From the NCBI RefSeq assembly GCF_000238775.2, contig NZ_AFEJ02000001.1, positions 3,472,001 through 3,536,000 on the forward strand: 64,000 bases of DNA, in the 5' to 3' direction. Numbering within the stretch: the stretch's first letter is position 1; each line of letters opens with the position of its first letter. Positions 8,723-19,262 of this stretch are shown in pieces. This DNA is from Acaryochloris sp. CCMEE 5410 (lineage in GTDB: Bacteria > Cyanobacteriota > Cyanobacteriia > Thermosynechococcales > Thermosynechococcaceae). A program made the position numbers and the translations under genes. Under the pieces are notes generated by a model, which saw only the letters and a list, made by a program, of their open reading frames with translations, made no database searches and was not told the origin of the DNA.

Positions 8723-9457
8723 CTAATGAACGAAATGCGGAAGTTCTGGCTGTGGGGAAGACAAATGGGATGATTTGCTCTCCACATCTACCGTTGGCGG
8801 TGACTGCTTTTCTACGGAAGGTTGAGGGGTAGGTAACACCACCGTCTGAGGGCTAGTCTGCCGACTGTCTGTATTCTGTAGACCTAAGGCGGCTAACTTC
8901 CGACAGCAAATCGCAAAGGCATCGGAAACACTGCCTGGATCCGTGGCAGACCAAGGTGAGACGGCGGAAGAAGAGGTCAGCAGTGAATCCTCTACAGCCA
9001 CGGTGGCATAGCCAAACGAAACCATTTGCCGAGGGGTAACTTTGGCATTTGGTACAAAGGTGTTGGAGTTATTTTTCAACACTGTTTTGTATTCACAAAT
9101 GCGGGCTTGCTGGCGACGAAGTTGCGATCGCAAGTCCTGACAAATCGATTGAAATTCCTGCAGCTTTTCCGCTTCCCGATGAGCATCACGCTCAGCATTC
9201 TCTAAATCTTGCTCAAGCTGTGCCTGATGGGATTCATGCCCCACTAGTTGCTCCGTTAGAGAATCGATCAAACTTTGCTGATATTGCAGCAGATTATGGG
9301 CTGTTTCTAATTCTTGCCGCAAGACTGCCACATCTTCTTCCCCCAACACCGTGTCGAAAGGCAATAGCTTATCCTGCCATCGATGGCGATTCAATTCAGA
9401 ACCTACAAGGGTTTTGAGCCTGGGAACAGAAGATGGAATGATGCTTTCGTCGTGCAT
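8723..9457 (-). CDS. Coiled-coil protein of unknown function
   Basis: 244 residues, family not recognised. Residues about 40-130 form a long charged coiled coil (leucine and glutamine heptads, LIDSLTEQLVGHESHQAQLEQ). The middle contains VTPRQMVSFGYATVAV and a short helical stretch with DAFAICCRKLAALGL. The last 50 residues are Pro/Ser/Thr rich and probably disordered. There is no signal peptide or membrane segment. It lies downstream of the FHA-ABC transporter on the same strand but is separated from it by 294 bases. Confidence 0.65.
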   Translation of the reverse strand: MHDESIIPSSVPRLKTLVGSELNRHRWQDKLLPFDTVLGEEDVAVLRQELETAHNLLQYQQSLIDSLTEQLVGHESHQAQLEQDLENAERDAHREAEKLQEFQSICQDLRSQLRRQQARICEYKTVLKNNSNTFVPNAKVTPRQMVSFGYATVAVEDSLLTSSSAVSPWSATDPGSVSDAFAICCRKLAALGLQNTDSRQTSPQTVVLPTPQPSVEKQSPPTVDVESKSSHLSSPQPELPHFVH

Positions 9458-9751
9458 GGGAGTGCCCTATGAATTGAGCTATGGTGGCGGTTGACTCAAA
9501 GCAAATCGTCTATGCGCGCTTTGAATCGCATAGCATTCCATATCTGCAGGCCTAGGATTAGAGAAAAATCTTTAAGCTAAAACTGAAGCCTAAAATTGAT
9601 AGCTGATCGAACGGTTCACAACCGACAGATGTAGAACGCGACTTTTTAAAGTTGTCAGTATGGGACCACCTCATATAAGATAGCTTCTTCTTCAAGGGAA
9701 GCAGAGCAATATCAGTGGTTTGAAACCTAAATTTACATATATTTATCAAAA

Positions 9752-12739
9752 TTAGATGACATCTTGACGATGTTGGATAAAAACCACCAGACTCAGCATT
9801 CCCACCATGATTAGTCCTAATTTCAGCCAATGTTTACCAACATTGACGGCAAATGCAGTGCCAGCCTTATCATGAAATCGCCCCACTAGGAGTTCTGCAG
9901 CTGCGATCGCAGTTCCGCGTTTTTCCCGCCAATCACTAAACTGATCTTGCCAAGTGTCCAATTGATCACGATAGTCCTTGACCTGGTCGTTATAATCTTC
10001 GATCTCATCTTCATAAGTCGACTGATTGTCAGCCGCTAATTTGGGCGGATCGCCTGGATCTTCCGGTTTAGCAGGCTGAGGCTGATCTACAGCTGGATCA
10101 TATTCTTGGCGTAGGGCAGGGAAAGTACATTGGGTAAATATTTGCGGTCCCAAACATTGGCATTTCTCTTTGCCCTCATCACTCAACTGTTCTCGCTCGT
10201 CTGTCGATAGCTGCCAGCAAGAATCCCCTGCAATATCCTTGCCCACCTCAGATAGGGTAATTAAACTTTCATAGGGCCAACGAGTAACCGTCAGCTGACT
10301 CAGGACTTGTCCTGGCGCACCCAGGGAATCCAGAGAGATAATGGCCCCAGAAAAAGTGATTTGAGGGAGTAAGAACAGAATCGTCAGCAAAGGTGCCACG
10401 CTCTGGTTAGGAGCTAAGGCAGAGACAAACAGACCCATCACCATACCCCCCAAGGTAGCCAAGAAAAGGGTGATATACATGCCTAGGAGGCCATGCCAGT
10501 CGATGGGCAAGTTCACGGCCAAAACCTTTGTCAGCAGGAAGATAGCGGCTTGGTACAGAGCTAACAGTAGGCTCAGCCAGACCTTGGAAAATACATAGGG
10601 CAAAATCTTGAGCCCAATCATCCGTTCGCGTCGATAGATCTCCCGTTCTTTGACGATCTCCCGCATCATCGCCAAGCTGCCAACCATCACAGCCGTCAAA
10701 ACCGTAATAAAGAGGAGCGTGAACACCTGCCCCGGATCACCCTTGGTGGCATCAAACATGGGGCGCTGCCACATCACGAAATCTAGCAGGCCCAAAATGG
10801 GGGCTAATGCCAGCATTAAAATCAAGCTAGCCCGATCTTGGCGCAGAATGGTCCAATTGCGCTGGGCCAAAATCGCAAACTGCCGCCAGCCTGAAATGGC
10901 GGTTGTTCGAGGCTGAGGGGGCTTAGATTTTGCTTTTTGGGGCGTGGTGGGAACGGATAAACTGGCCTGACGCTGAGTGATATAGGTCTGATAGAGGGTG
11001 GACTGGCGGTATTGCTGTTCCCAGATTTCTGGCGTTTGCTCTCCTTCTATTTTGAGGTAGATTTCATCAAAATCCTCTACTCCAAAATAAGTCAAGGCTT
11101 CAGCCGGGGGCCCAAAATAGGCAATCCGCCCTCCCTTCGCCAAAAACACAACGAGATCACAAACCATGACATTTTTGGTGGCATGGGTGATCAGAAGAAT
11201 GGTCCGCCCTTGATCCGCAAGCCGCCGCAGTAACCGCATCATCAAGGTTTCAGTACCCGGGTCTAGCCCCGAAGTGGCTTCATCCAAGAAAAATAAACTG
11301 GGTTGAGTTAATAGCTCCACCCCAATCGAGACTCGTTTGCGTTGACCACCACTTAAGGAGCGCACGCGCAGATGCTCCCGTTCCCGCAGCTCTAAATCTT
11401 GAAGCACAGATTGAATCTGCTGTTTACGCTCAGCTCGCGTTACATCAGCTGGAAGCCGCAGACGCGCTGCATAATCTAGGGCCTGGCTCACGGTCAGCTC
11501 CCGATGGATAATATCGTCTTGGGGAACATAGCCTAGCTCTGTGCGAAAGAGGTTGAAGTTCTTATATAAATCCTGGTCATTGACCAAGACCGAGCCACTC
11601 GTAGCAGGGCGAAGTCCATTTAAAGCATCAAGAAGGGTCGACTTGCCCGCTCCACTCACCCCCACGACTGCGACAAACTCCTGGGGCAAGATTGATAGGG
11701 AAATATCGTTTAAGAGAATATTTTTCTTGCTGGTCACCTTACTCAGGTGCACCGCATCGAGACGGAGATTGCCTGAATCATTCTGCTGAATCAGGGTTTC
11801 ATCAAAGTTAAAGACAAAGTGATAAGGGCCAATGCGAATCGTATCGCCTGGGCGGAGGGGTTGGGGATTACGGAGCTGGCGACCGTTCACGTAGGTTCCA
11901 TTCGATGAATGGAGGTCTTCGATCACCCAGGTGCCGCTTTTGAGGTCAATTTGGGCATGAAACCGGGAGACCACAGGATGATCAATCACGGTAGTATTAC
12001 GTGGATCGCGACCAAAGCTCAGACTTTTCAGTTCCCGCAAGACGAGGGTTTCGACCTGCTCAATGACATCCGTTTGCGGAATCACCTGATAGGTCAACGT
12101 CACCTGATCTTCAATGGAGAAAAAATCGCCATCTTGCAGCGCTTTCTCTTGAATTCGATCGCCCGCAAAGATGAGACCATGAAGACTGTCTAAATCTCGA
12201 ATGGTGTACGTCTCATTCTCCCAGTTCAATTGGGCATGGCGGTCAGACACCACAGGTAAGTCAATGACAATATCACACTGAGGATGTCGGCCCAGGGTCA
12301 AGGTTTCTTGGTTGAGGGGAAAGTCCTGGGTCCATTTAGAAGTGGTGACTTGCAAAACGCGATCGCAATGGGTTTGACTCACGACGGTTCCCGGTAAGGC
12401 TGACTCGCTAGCCAAGACACCCGTGCTGAAGGTTTCCCGAAAGTGAATCGCCGTATCGCCCATCTGAATTTCATCGCCAGGATGGAGTTTGAGCGGTTCT
12501 GGCGAGACAAGGGGCTTGTCGTTCACTCGGAGTGTGTCATGAGTACCCAACAACGTCAGGACATAATGATCGATTTGCCACACAATTTCTGCATGATGCG
12601 GCAAAATAGACGCCCCTTCTAAAACAAGGGAATTATCTGGATCAGACCCAATACTAAAGGTGGCTTGCGTTAACCGAAATTCTCGATGGTTCTCTTCGCC
12701 AGCAGTAATGACATGAAGCTGAGCAGATGCAGTAGGCAT
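9752..12739 (-). CDS. Triple-FHA ABC-2 type transporter (ATPase fused to permease)
   Basis: 995 residues. Three consecutive FHA domains occupy about 10-325: the first is degenerate, the second has RHPQCDIVID, and the third has the full set GRDPRN, SRFHAQ and SSNGTYVNG. A White-type ABC ATPase follows, with Walker A GVSGAGKST near 363, signature LSGGQRKRVS and Walker B LFFLDEATSGLDPG near 483. From about 650 on is an ABC-2 permease of roughly six helices. Between its last two helices sits an unusual insert of about 130 residues with four cysteines and a Glu/Asp/Gln-rich coiled coil. The FHA domains imply control by protein phosphorylation; the cargo is unknown. Confidence 0.92.
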   Translation of the reverse strand: MPTASAQLHVITAGEENHREFRLTQATFSIGSDPDNSLVLEGASILPHHAEIVWQIDHYVLTLLGTHDTLRVNDKPLVSPEPLKLHPGDEIQMGDTAIHFRETFSTGVLASESALPGTVVSQTHCDRVLQVTTSKWTQDFPLNQETLTLGRHPQCDIVIDLPVVSDRHAQLNWENETYTIRDLDSLHGLIFAGDRIQEKALQDGDFFSIEDQVTLTYQVIPQTDVIEQVETLVLRELKSLSFGRDPRNTTVIDHPVVSRFHAQIDLKSGTWVIEDLHSSNGTYVNGRQLRNPQPLRPGDTIRIGPYHFVFNFDETLIQQNDSGNLRLDAVHLSKVTSKKNILLNDISLSILPQEFVAVVGVSGAGKSTLLDALNGLRPATSGSVLVNDQDLYKNFNLFRTELGYVPQDDIIHRELTVSQALDYAARLRLPADVTRAERKQQIQSVLQDLELREREHLRVRSLSGGQRKRVSIGVELLTQPSLFFLDEATSGLDPGTETLMMRLLRRLADQGRTILLITHATKNVMVCDLVVFLAKGGRIAYFGPPAEALTYFGVEDFDEIYLKIEGEQTPEIWEQQYRQSTLYQTYITQRQASLSVPTTPQKAKSKPPQPRTTAISGWRQFAILAQRNWTILRQDRASLILMLALAPILGLLDFVMWQRPMFDATKGDPGQVFTLLFITVLTAVMVGSLAMMREIVKEREIYRRERMIGLKILPYVFSKVWLSLLLALYQAAIFLLTKVLAVNLPIDWHGLLGMYITLFLATLGGMVMGLFVSALAPNQSVAPLLTILFLLPQITFSGAIISLDSLGAPGQVLSQLTVTRWPYESLITLSEVGKDIAGDSCWQLSTDEREQLSDEGKEKCQCLGPQIFTQCTFPALRQEYDPAVDQPQPAKPEDPGDPPKLAADNQSTYEDEIEDYNDQVKDYRDQLDTWQDQFSDWREKRGTAIAAAELLVGRFHDKAGTAFAVNVGKHWLKLGLIMVGMLSLVVFIQHRQDVI

Positions 12740-12941
12740 GATGGGACGAGGATAGGGGTGTTGTTAAGAGTTTAAAGGCCGTCATAGAAAAGCCTAGGCT
12801 ATTTTTCGCCTGAGATGGAGATCATCTTCACGACTGTTGGGAGTATCTAGGCTATAGTATTCGCCCTTCACGGATCACAGTCATAACATTGCAGGCAAGA
12901 CATGGTTTACAACGAAACGAGCAACTTCATGTTTCAGATGG

Positions 12942-13358
12942 TCAGAAAACGCCTTGCCCACCAAAGTCTTCCCAACCCTTGAAATCGATGAGCCAACCTG
13001 CCTCTTTGGCTTGTAGCATTACACTCCATTCGCCATCATGACTAATCGGCTGCTCAGGGAGTTGCAGTTCAAACCAATCGACATTAATGCAGAGGGGAAC
13101 ATTGGCATACCCGGATGCTATTTTTATTTCTTCAGTTCGTTGCAAAATACGGGGCCAAATATCTGGCCAACGCCCTCTAATTGCCGTGAAATTTGCTTGA
13201 ACAATTGTATTATCTGGATCATCAAATTGAACTCGAACTAGAATATGAGTCCCGTCAGGCAGCATGCCATTGAACTCGAAATTCCAACATTCGAAGCCGT
13301 CAATTCGTAAAATATGCCCCCAGAACTGATGTTGTCTTGTTTCTAGGATGTTGCTCAT
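12942..13358 (-). CDS. Conserved hypothetical protein
   Basis: 138 residues from ATG 13358 (a GTG one codon upstream is also possible). Family not recognised. The sequence is rich in Trp (GRWPDIWPRI, INVDWFELQL, GWLIDFKGWEDFGG) and looks like a compact mixed alpha/beta cytoplasmic protein without signal or membrane segments. It stands alone, convergent to nothing close, between the ABC transporter and fbp. Confidence 0.6.
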   Translation of the reverse strand: MSNILETRQHQFWGHILRIDGFECWNFEFNGMLPDGTHILVRVQFDDPDNTIVQANFTAIRGRWPDIWPRILQRTEEIKIASGYANVPLCINVDWFELQLPEQPISHDGEWSVMLQAKEAGWLIDFKGWEDFGGQGVF

Positions 13359-13595
13359 CACCAGTGTCAGAATTATAGTGGACTCAAGCTATATCTATGA
13401 TTGGGTCAGCCTTAACTTCTCTGGTCCATATCCCCAAGAAATGAATGGAAGCATGGCTGAAGTCGCAGAATATAAAGGTATTCTGTAGTTCACCTAAAGA
13501 CTCAGGCCATTTTCAGAATGCCTTCTTAAGATGGGAGGTATCAAGACAGAGCCACCCGCAACAGGGCCGTCTGTCACCCATTATGGGAACCTCAA

Positions 13596-14669
13596 ATGAA
13601 TAGTTCTGACAGCACTTCCCTTGAACTAAGTTACGATTTTGCGCTTGACCGGGACTGCACGACCTTGTCTCGTCATGTTCTAGAACATCTCCAAAGTTTT
13701 GGCCCAGAAGCCCAAGATATGAGTGCTCTGATGACTCGAATTGGGTTGGCCGGAAAACTGATTGCTCGCCGCCTCAGTCGAGCGGGGTTGGTGGAAGGCG
13801 CTTTAGGCTTCACTGGTGACATCAATGTCCAGGGCGAAGAAGTCAAAAAAATGGACATCTATGCCAATGAGGTGTTTATTGCCGCCTTTAAGCAGAGTGG
13901 TCTGGTATGTCGGCTCGCCTCTGAAGAAATGGAGAAGCCTTACTACATCCCTGAAAACTGCCCCATTGGTCGGTATACCCTGCTATATGACCCCATTGAT
14001 GGGTCTTCCAACGTGGATGTGAACTTGAACGTTGGCTCTATTTTTTCGATTCGCCAGCAAGTCGGTAACGATCCCGACCATACGGGTCAGGATCTCTTAC
14101 AAGATGGCCATCAGCAAATTGCCGCAGGCTATATTCTATACGGTCCCAGTACCGTCTTGGTGTATTCCATTGGCAAAGGGGTCCATGTTTTTATTCTCGA
14201 TCCGAGCCTGGGAGAATTTATTCTGGCTGCTGAAAACCTGACGATCCCTAAACATGGTCCAGTCTATAGCGTCAATGAGGGTAACTTCTGGCAATGGGAA
14301 GATGCCCTCCGAGACTTTACTCGCTATGTTCATCGCCATGAAGGCCATACGGCCCGCTACAGCGGAGCTTTGGTAGGAGATTTCCATCGCATCTTATTTC
14401 AAGGGGGTGTGTTTATCTACCCCGGAACCCTGAAAAATCCTGATGGTAAGCTGCGACTGCTCTATGAATCGGCACCCTTGGCGTATTTGATGGAACAAGC
14501 GGGCGGACGAGCGAGTATTGGCCAATCCGCATTGCTTGATGTTGTTCCTGATCATCTCCATGCCCGCACACCTTTGATTATTGGCAGCACAGAGGATGTA
14601 GCCTTAGTTGAATCTTTTATTGAAGACAGAGAAAGACAGGCGGAAGAAGAACTTGCGCTGAAGTCCTAA
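13596..14669 (+). CDS. fbp: Fructose-1,6-bisphosphatase, class I
   Basis: 357 residues. Class I motifs are complete: [22 protein letters not shown] (metal-binding Glu), the core [15 protein letters not shown], and the late [18 protein letters not shown]. It hydrolyses fructose-1,6-bisphosphate to fructose-6-phosphate in gluconeogenesis and the Calvin cycle. Cyanobacteria usually carry a separate class II FBPase/SBPase for the Calvin cycle, so this one is probably the FBP-specific enzyme. It is the first gene of the fbp-tal-zwf-opcA cluster; tal follows after 44 bases. Confidence 0.97.
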   Translation: MNSSDSTSLELSYDFALDRDCTTLSRHVLEHLQSFGPEAQDMSALMTRIGLAGKLIARRLSRAGLVEGALGFTGDINVQGEEVKKMDIYANEVFIAAFKQSGLVCRLASEEMEKPYYIPENCPIGRYTLLYDPIDGSSNVDVNLNVGSIFSIRQQVGNDPDHTGQDLLQDGHQQIAAGYILYGPSTVLVYSIGKGVHVFILDPSLGEFILAAENLTIPKHGPVYSVNEGNFWQWEDALRDFTRYVHRHEGHTARYSGALVGDFHRILFQGGVFIYPGTLKNPDGKLRLLYESAPLAYLMEQAGGRASIGQSALLDVVPDHLHARTPLIIGSTEDVALVESFIEDRERQAEEELALKS

Positions 14670-14713
14670 CGGCAGAACCTGCCCTTATTACTCGATCGAT
14701 TACGGAGTTTCCT

Positions 14714-15859
14714 ATGACAAACCATCTCCTCGAAATCAGCACCTTTGGTCAAAGCATTTGGATGGACAATCTCAGCCGCGATTTAATTGAATCGGGAGAG
14801 CTGAAGCAGATGACCCAAGATCAAGGCATTCGCGGGATCACCTCTAATCCGGCTATTTTTGAAAAGGCGATTTCAGGCAATGCCACCTATGATGCCGACA
14901 TCGAAGCCGGGATCAAAGCGGGCAAGTCGGTTCTGGATATCTATGAGTCTTTGACCTTTGATGATATTCGCAATGCCTGCGATATTTTCAAGCCTATTTA
15001 TGACCAAACCCAAGGTCTAGATGGCTATGTCAGCATCGAAGTTCCGCCGAATATTGCCAACGATACTCAAGCCACGATTGAGCAAGCTCGCCGGTATCAC
15101 CGGGAGATCGGTCGTGACAACGTCATGATCAAAATTCCGGGGACACCCGCCGGATTACCTGCAGTGGAGCAGGTGATTGCCGATGGCATTAATGTGAATG
15201 TCACCTTGCTGTTCTCAGTCCAAAGCTATATTGATACGGCCTGGGCCTATATTCGCGGTTTAGAAGCACGCGCTGCAAAGGGTGAGGATATTAGCCAGAT
15301 CGCGTCTGTCGCCAGCTTCTTTCTCAGCCGGATTGACTCTAAAATCGATGGGTTGGTCGATGCCAAGCTCAAGGCTCTTAGCCCGGATCAGTCTCATCTG
15401 GCGACCCAAATTGCTCAGGTAAAAGGCAAAGTTGCGATCGCAAATGCCAAGATCGCGTATCAAGAATACAAAAAGATCATTCAAACCGACCGTTGGAAAG
15501 CCTTATCAGCCCAAGGGGCCAATATTCAACGCCTCCTGTGGGCCAGCACCAGCACCAAAAATCCAGAATACAGCGACGTCATGTATGTAGACGAGCTGGT
15601 CGGGCCTGATACCGTCAACACCTTGCCTCCCAATACGATTCAAGCCTGTGCCGATCACTGCGATGTTGACAATCGGGTGGAGCAGGATATGGAGAATGCC
15701 TATGAGACAATCTCAAACCTCTCCAACCCTGCCATCCATATCGACCTCGACCAAGTGATGAATGAATTGTTAGCGGAAGGCATTGATAAATTTGTGCAGC
15801 CCTTCAGTTCATTACTGAATTCCTTAGAAGAAAAGGTCAAGCAGTTGACCACCGTTTAG
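14714..15859 (+). CDS. tal: Transaldolase
   Basis: 381 residues, the longer transaldolase subfamily found with zwf-opcA. It shows FGQSIWMDNLSRDLI, GITSNPAIFEKAI, the Schiff-base region NVMIKIPGTPAGL with the reactive Lys, and VNVTLLFSVQSY. It transfers a dihydroxyacetone unit between sedoheptulose-7-phosphate and glyceraldehyde-3-phosphate in the non-oxidative pentose phosphate pathway. It sits between fbp and zwf on one strand with short gaps. Confidence 0.97.
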   Translation: MTNHLLEISTFGQSIWMDNLSRDLIESGELKQMTQDQGIRGITSNPAIFEKAISGNATYDADIEAGIKAGKSVLDIYESLTFDDIRNACDIFKPIYDQTQGLDGYVSIEVPPNIANDTQATIEQARRYHREIGRDNVMIKIPGTPAGLPAVEQVIADGINVNVTLLFSVQSYIDTAWAYIRGLEARAAKGEDISQIASVASFFLSRIDSKIDGLVDAKLKALSPDQSHLATQIAQVKGKVAIANAKIAYQEYKKIIQTDRWKALSAQGANIQRLLWASTSTKNPEYSDVMYVDELVGPDTVNTLPPNTIQACADHCDVDNRVEQDMENAYETISNLSNPAIHIDLDQVMNELLAEGIDKFVQPFSSLLNSLEEKVKQLTTV

Positions 15860-15980
15860 GCCAGACGACTCGCCCTTAGCCTAGGGGATTGGGCGTTACC
15901 CAAACGTCGAAGTGCGCTAGTGCAAAGGGCTGACTTTCACCGCTTCCAAGTTCACCTATTTCCCTTTGTTTGCCCAGCCT

Positions 15981-17510
15981 ATGGTTACGCTTGCTGAAAA
16001 TCCGCTCCGCGTCGGTCTACGCCAAGAACGCACGCCAGAGCCTCTGATTATGGTGATCTTTGGCGCCTCAGGCGACCTCACCCAACGGAAACTGGTCCCT
16101 GCCCTCTACCATCTCAAACAACAGCGCCGCCTGCCAGCGGAACTAACCATCGTCGGTGTTGCCCGACGGGAGTGGAGTGATGATTACTTCCGGCAACAGA
16201 TGCGCGAAGGCATCGAAGAATTTTCGGATGGGATTCAGTCGGAAGAGGTCTGGAATAGCTTTGCCGAAGGGTTATTTTATTGCCCTGGCAATATGGACGA
16301 TCCCCAAGCCTATCAAAAGCTGAAAGCTCGTTTAGAAGAACTGGATGGCCGTCGCGGCACCATGGGCAACCGGGTGTTTTATCTGGCCGTCTCTCCCAAG
16401 TTTTTTGCCGAAGCGATTCAACAACTGGGAGCCGCCCAGATGTTGGCGGATCCTGTTAAAACACGGCTAGTGATTGAAAAACCCTTTGGTCGGGATTTGG
16501 GATCCGCCCAGTCCCTTAACAAGGTTGTACAGGAAGTCTGCGCCGAAAACCAGGTCTATCGCATTGACCATTACCTGGGTAAGGAAACCGTTCAGAACTT
16601 GCTGATCTTTCGGTTTGCCAACGCCATTTTCGAACCCTTATGGAATCGACAGTTTGTTGACCATGTTCAAATTACCGTGGCGGAAACCGTGGGGGTAGAA
16701 GAGCGAGCAGGCTATTACGAAACCTCCGGTGCCCTGCGGGATATGGTCCAAAACCATATTATGCAGCTGCTTTGCCTAACGGCGATGGAACCCCCTAACT
16801 CTCTGGATGCTGATGCAATTCGCACGGAGAAAGTCAAAGTGGTCCAAGCCATGCGCTTGGCCGATATCCATAACCTTGAAAACTCAGCCATTCGCGGCCA
16901 ATATACCCAAGGCTGGATGAAAGGCGAGCAGGTGCCTGGCTATCACCAAGAACCTGGTGTGAGTCCTAAGTCCACAACGCCCACCTATGTAGCCTTGAAG
17001 CTGCTGATTGACAACTGGCGCTGGCAAGGGGTGCCTTTTTATCTGCGCACTGGCAAACGGTTGCCCAAAAAGGTGTCAGAAATTTCTATCCACTTTCGCC
17101 AAGTGCCATTTTTAATCTTTCAATCCGCTGCCCAGCAGGCAAATCCCAATGTATTAGCCATGCGTATTCAGCCTAATGAGGGAATCTCCCTACGATTTGA
17201 AGCCAAAATGCCAGGGCCAGACCTACGGACTCGTTCTGTGGATATGAACTTTAGCTATGGTTCCTTTTTTGGCCAGTCTACGGGGGATGCCTATGATCGC
17301 TTACTCTTAGACGCCATGCTCGGCGATCAAACCCTGTTTACCCGTGGGGATGAAGTCGAAGAGTCTTGGCGGGTGTTAACGCCTGCCTTAACGGCTTGGG
17401 AAGAGCCTACCGATCCTGCCCTAGTACCCACTTATGAGGCTGGGACTTGGGAACCGGAAGCTGCTGAGCTATTGCTTAACCGCGATGGTCGGCGCTGGCG
17501 ACGACTCTAG
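15981..17510 (+). CDS. zwf: Glucose-6-phosphate 1-dehydrogenase
   Basis: 509 residues from ATG 15981, the usual cyanobacterial length; an in-frame TTG at 15966 would add five residues. The NADP-binding motif is [14 protein letters not shown], the active-site peptide is [14 protein letters not shown] with the catalytic His-Asp region, and [16 protein letters not shown] matches the substrate site. It oxidises glucose-6-phosphate to 6-phosphogluconolactone, giving NADPH in the dark. The following gene, opcA, encodes its allosteric activator. Confidence 0.97.
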   Translation: MVTLAENPLRVGLRQERTPEPLIMVIFGASGDLTQRKLVPALYHLKQQRRLPAELTIVGVARREWSDDYFRQQMREGIEEFSDGIQSEEVWNSFAEGLFYCPGNMDDPQAYQKLKARLEELDGRRGTMGNRVFYLAVSPKFFAEAIQQLGAAQMLADPVKTRLVIEKPFGRDLGSAQSLNKVVQEVCAENQVYRIDHYLGKETVQNLLIFRFANAIFEPLWNRQFVDHVQITVAETVGVEERAGYYETSGALRDMVQNHIMQLLCLTAMEPPNSLDADAIRTEKVKVVQAMRLADIHNLENSAIRGQYTQGWMKGEQVPGYHQEPGVSPKSTTPTYVALKLLIDNWRWQGVPFYLRTGKRLPKKVSEISIHFRQVPFLIFQSAAQQANPNVLAMRIQPNEGISLRFEAKMPGPDLRTRSVDMNFSYGSFFGQSTGDAYDRLLLDAMLGDQTLFTRGDEVEESWRVLTPALTAWEEPTDPALVPTYEAGTWEPEAAELLLNRDGRRWRRL

Positions 17511-17553
17511 ACCTTTGAATATGCGCACTTAAGTTCTCCATTTTCTTCGCCCT

Positions 17554-18906
17554 ATGACTACAAAATCTGCTCCCATCGTCTCTTTGCAAGCCCCAAAAGA
17601 CGTTTCGCTCAATGATATTAATGCTGAATTAAGCAAAATTTGGACCAGCTACAATTCTTCAGGCAATGGCGGCATGTTCCCCACGGCGACTCGGGCCGCC
17701 ACTTTTAGCTTGGTTGTCTATGAACCGGAAGAAACTCAGCAGCTTTTGGCCGCATTAGGGTTCTACACTGGCCCGGTAGACGGCATTTATGGTCCACGGA
17801 TGGAAGCCGCCTTGCGATCAGCCCAAACAAAGTTTGGATTAGCAGAAACCGGCAAGCCAAATTCTGAAACCCTGGCTAAACTACGCCAGGCTATGACCGA
17901 GCAGCAGATCAGTCAGACTCAGGATGATGGCTATGTTTTGGATGCTGGGGGAGCGGGTATTGCGGATGCGATCGCAAGCCAAAGTCCTTGTCGAGTCATT
18001 TCCCTATTCCCCATGGGTGGAGAAGACGAAGGAGTATCCGCCCAGCTGTCCGCCTACTGTCCGGTCAAAAAGCAGAATCGCAGCTCTCTGATTTGCTGTG
18101 AGTATATTTCTCTTAAAGGCACAGAAGTGGCCCTAGATCGCGTAGGAGGTCTGGTTCAGTCTTTAATGATCGGTGGACTTCCCAAATTTTTGTGGTGGAA
18201 AGCCGTGCCCGCCGCCAATATGGAGCTGTTTCAGCGGTTAGCCACATCAAGTACGGCTGTGATTGTTGATTCCAGCCAATATCAAGAGGCTCAATCAGAA
18301 CTGATTAATCTGCAAGCATTAATGTCTCAAGGGACCAATATTGTTGACCTCAACTGGCGGCGGTTAGCGGCTTGGCAAGAACTAACCGCCGAAGCCTTTG
18401 ATCCCCCTGCTAGACGAGCAGCGCTCGGTGAAGTCGATCGCGTCACCTTAGATTATGAGAAAGGTAATCCTGCCCAAGCGCTGATGTTTTTAGGTTGGTT
18501 AGCAAGTCGCCTGCAATGGCAACCGGTTGCCTTCACGTCGGAAGGCGGCGACTATGATCTCAAGCGAATTCAATTCGTCAATTCAGAGCAGCGCACGATT
18601 CAAGCAGAATTGGCAGCGATACCGACCCAACCTGGAGAAGTAGCCGGAGACTTGATTGATTTAAAACTGGCGTCTACCAATTTACAGGCCGATTGTTGTA
18701 CGGTTCTGTGCTCTGAGACCCGAGGCTGCATGCGCATGGAAGCTGGGGGCGGAGCCCAATCCTGCCGCATTCAGCATGTCACACCTTTACAAGATCAATC
18801 TTCTGAGACTTTGCTCAGCCAGCAATTACAGCGCTGGGACCAAGACGTTCTATATTCAGAAAGTCTTGCCGTAACAGCACAGATGATCAAGCTTGCATCG
18901 AGCTAA
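17554..18906 (+). CDS. opcA: Glucose-6-phosphate dehydrogenase assembly protein OpcA
   Basis: 450 residues. OpcA is a redox-sensitive activator of G6PDH and follows zwf in cyanobacteria, as here (43-base gap). An N-terminal peptidoglycan-binding-like repeat (about 50-110, YTGPVDGIYGPRMEAAL) precedes the OpcA body with GGLPKFLWWKAVPA and DLNWRRLAAWQELTAE. Paired cysteines near the C terminus (ADCCTVLCSETRGCMRM) are candidates for thioredoxin control. The peptidoglycan-like fold in a cytosolic protein is a known oddity of cyanobacterial OpcA and is presumably not used for wall binding. Confidence 0.95.
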   Translation: MTTKSAPIVSLQAPKDVSLNDINAELSKIWTSYNSSGNGGMFPTATRAATFSLVVYEPEETQQLLAALGFYTGPVDGIYGPRMEAALRSAQTKFGLAETGKPNSETLAKLRQAMTEQQISQTQDDGYVLDAGGAGIADAIASQSPCRVISLFPMGGEDEGVSAQLSAYCPVKKQNRSSLICCEYISLKGTEVALDRVGGLVQSLMIGGLPKFLWWKAVPAANMELFQRLATSSTAVIVDSSQYQEAQSELINLQALMSQGTNIVDLNWRRLAAWQELTAEAFDPPARRAALGEVDRVTLDYEKGNPAQALMFLGWLASRLQWQPVAFTSEGGDYDLKRIQFVNSEQRTIQAELAAIPTQPGEVAGDLIDLKLASTNLQADCCTVLCSETRGCMRMEAGGGAQSCRIQHVTPLQDQSSETLLSQQLQRWDQDVLYSESLAVTAQMIKLASS

Positions 18907-18959
18907 CCCTCTCTCAAGGATCTCATCCAACACTGCTAAGAACACTTCTTAACCCAACA

Positions 18960-19262
18960 TCATGCTGTTAAGGGGTAAAGCTGAGCCATCCACATATCTG
19001 CTGGATCACTGTAATACTCAATTTCATCAACCTGAAATTTGAGGGGTCCGTCGGGACTGGCAATCTCAATGTAATCGCCTGGACGAACCGCAGGACTTTG
19101 AGCCGTCATATAGCTCACTGACGTATCGGCACTCGTTTCGAGAAAAAATTCGGTTCCTAGCTGCCCCTGATGGTATCGGTGAGTTCTGTGCCTGAATGCT
19201 GGCCGTTTTTGATCAACAAACCATTGGCCGAGTTGCCCATCCGGATAAATGGATATTCCCAT
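18960..19262 (-). CDS. Conserved hypothetical protein (about 100 residues)
   Basis: 100 residues, family not recognised. The sequence is strand-rich with a patterned C terminus (PGDYIEIASPDGPLKFQVDEIEYYSDPADMW split over two predicted strands) that suggests a small beta-barrel. There is no signal peptide. It is convergent with opcA, 53 bases beyond its stop. A longer overlapping frame at 19157-19357 is judged a shadow. Confidence 0.55.
   Translation of the reverse strand: MGISIYPDGQLGQWFVDQKRPAFRHRTHRYHQGQLGTEFFLETSADTSVSYMTAQSPAVRPGDYIEIASPDGPLKFQVDEIEYYSDPADMWMAQLYPLTA

Noticed and set aside
9558-9830. 90-residue minus-strand frame after the ABC transporter
   Set aside because: It overlaps the 3' end of the ABC transporter gene in another frame and has no recognisable composition or ribosome site.
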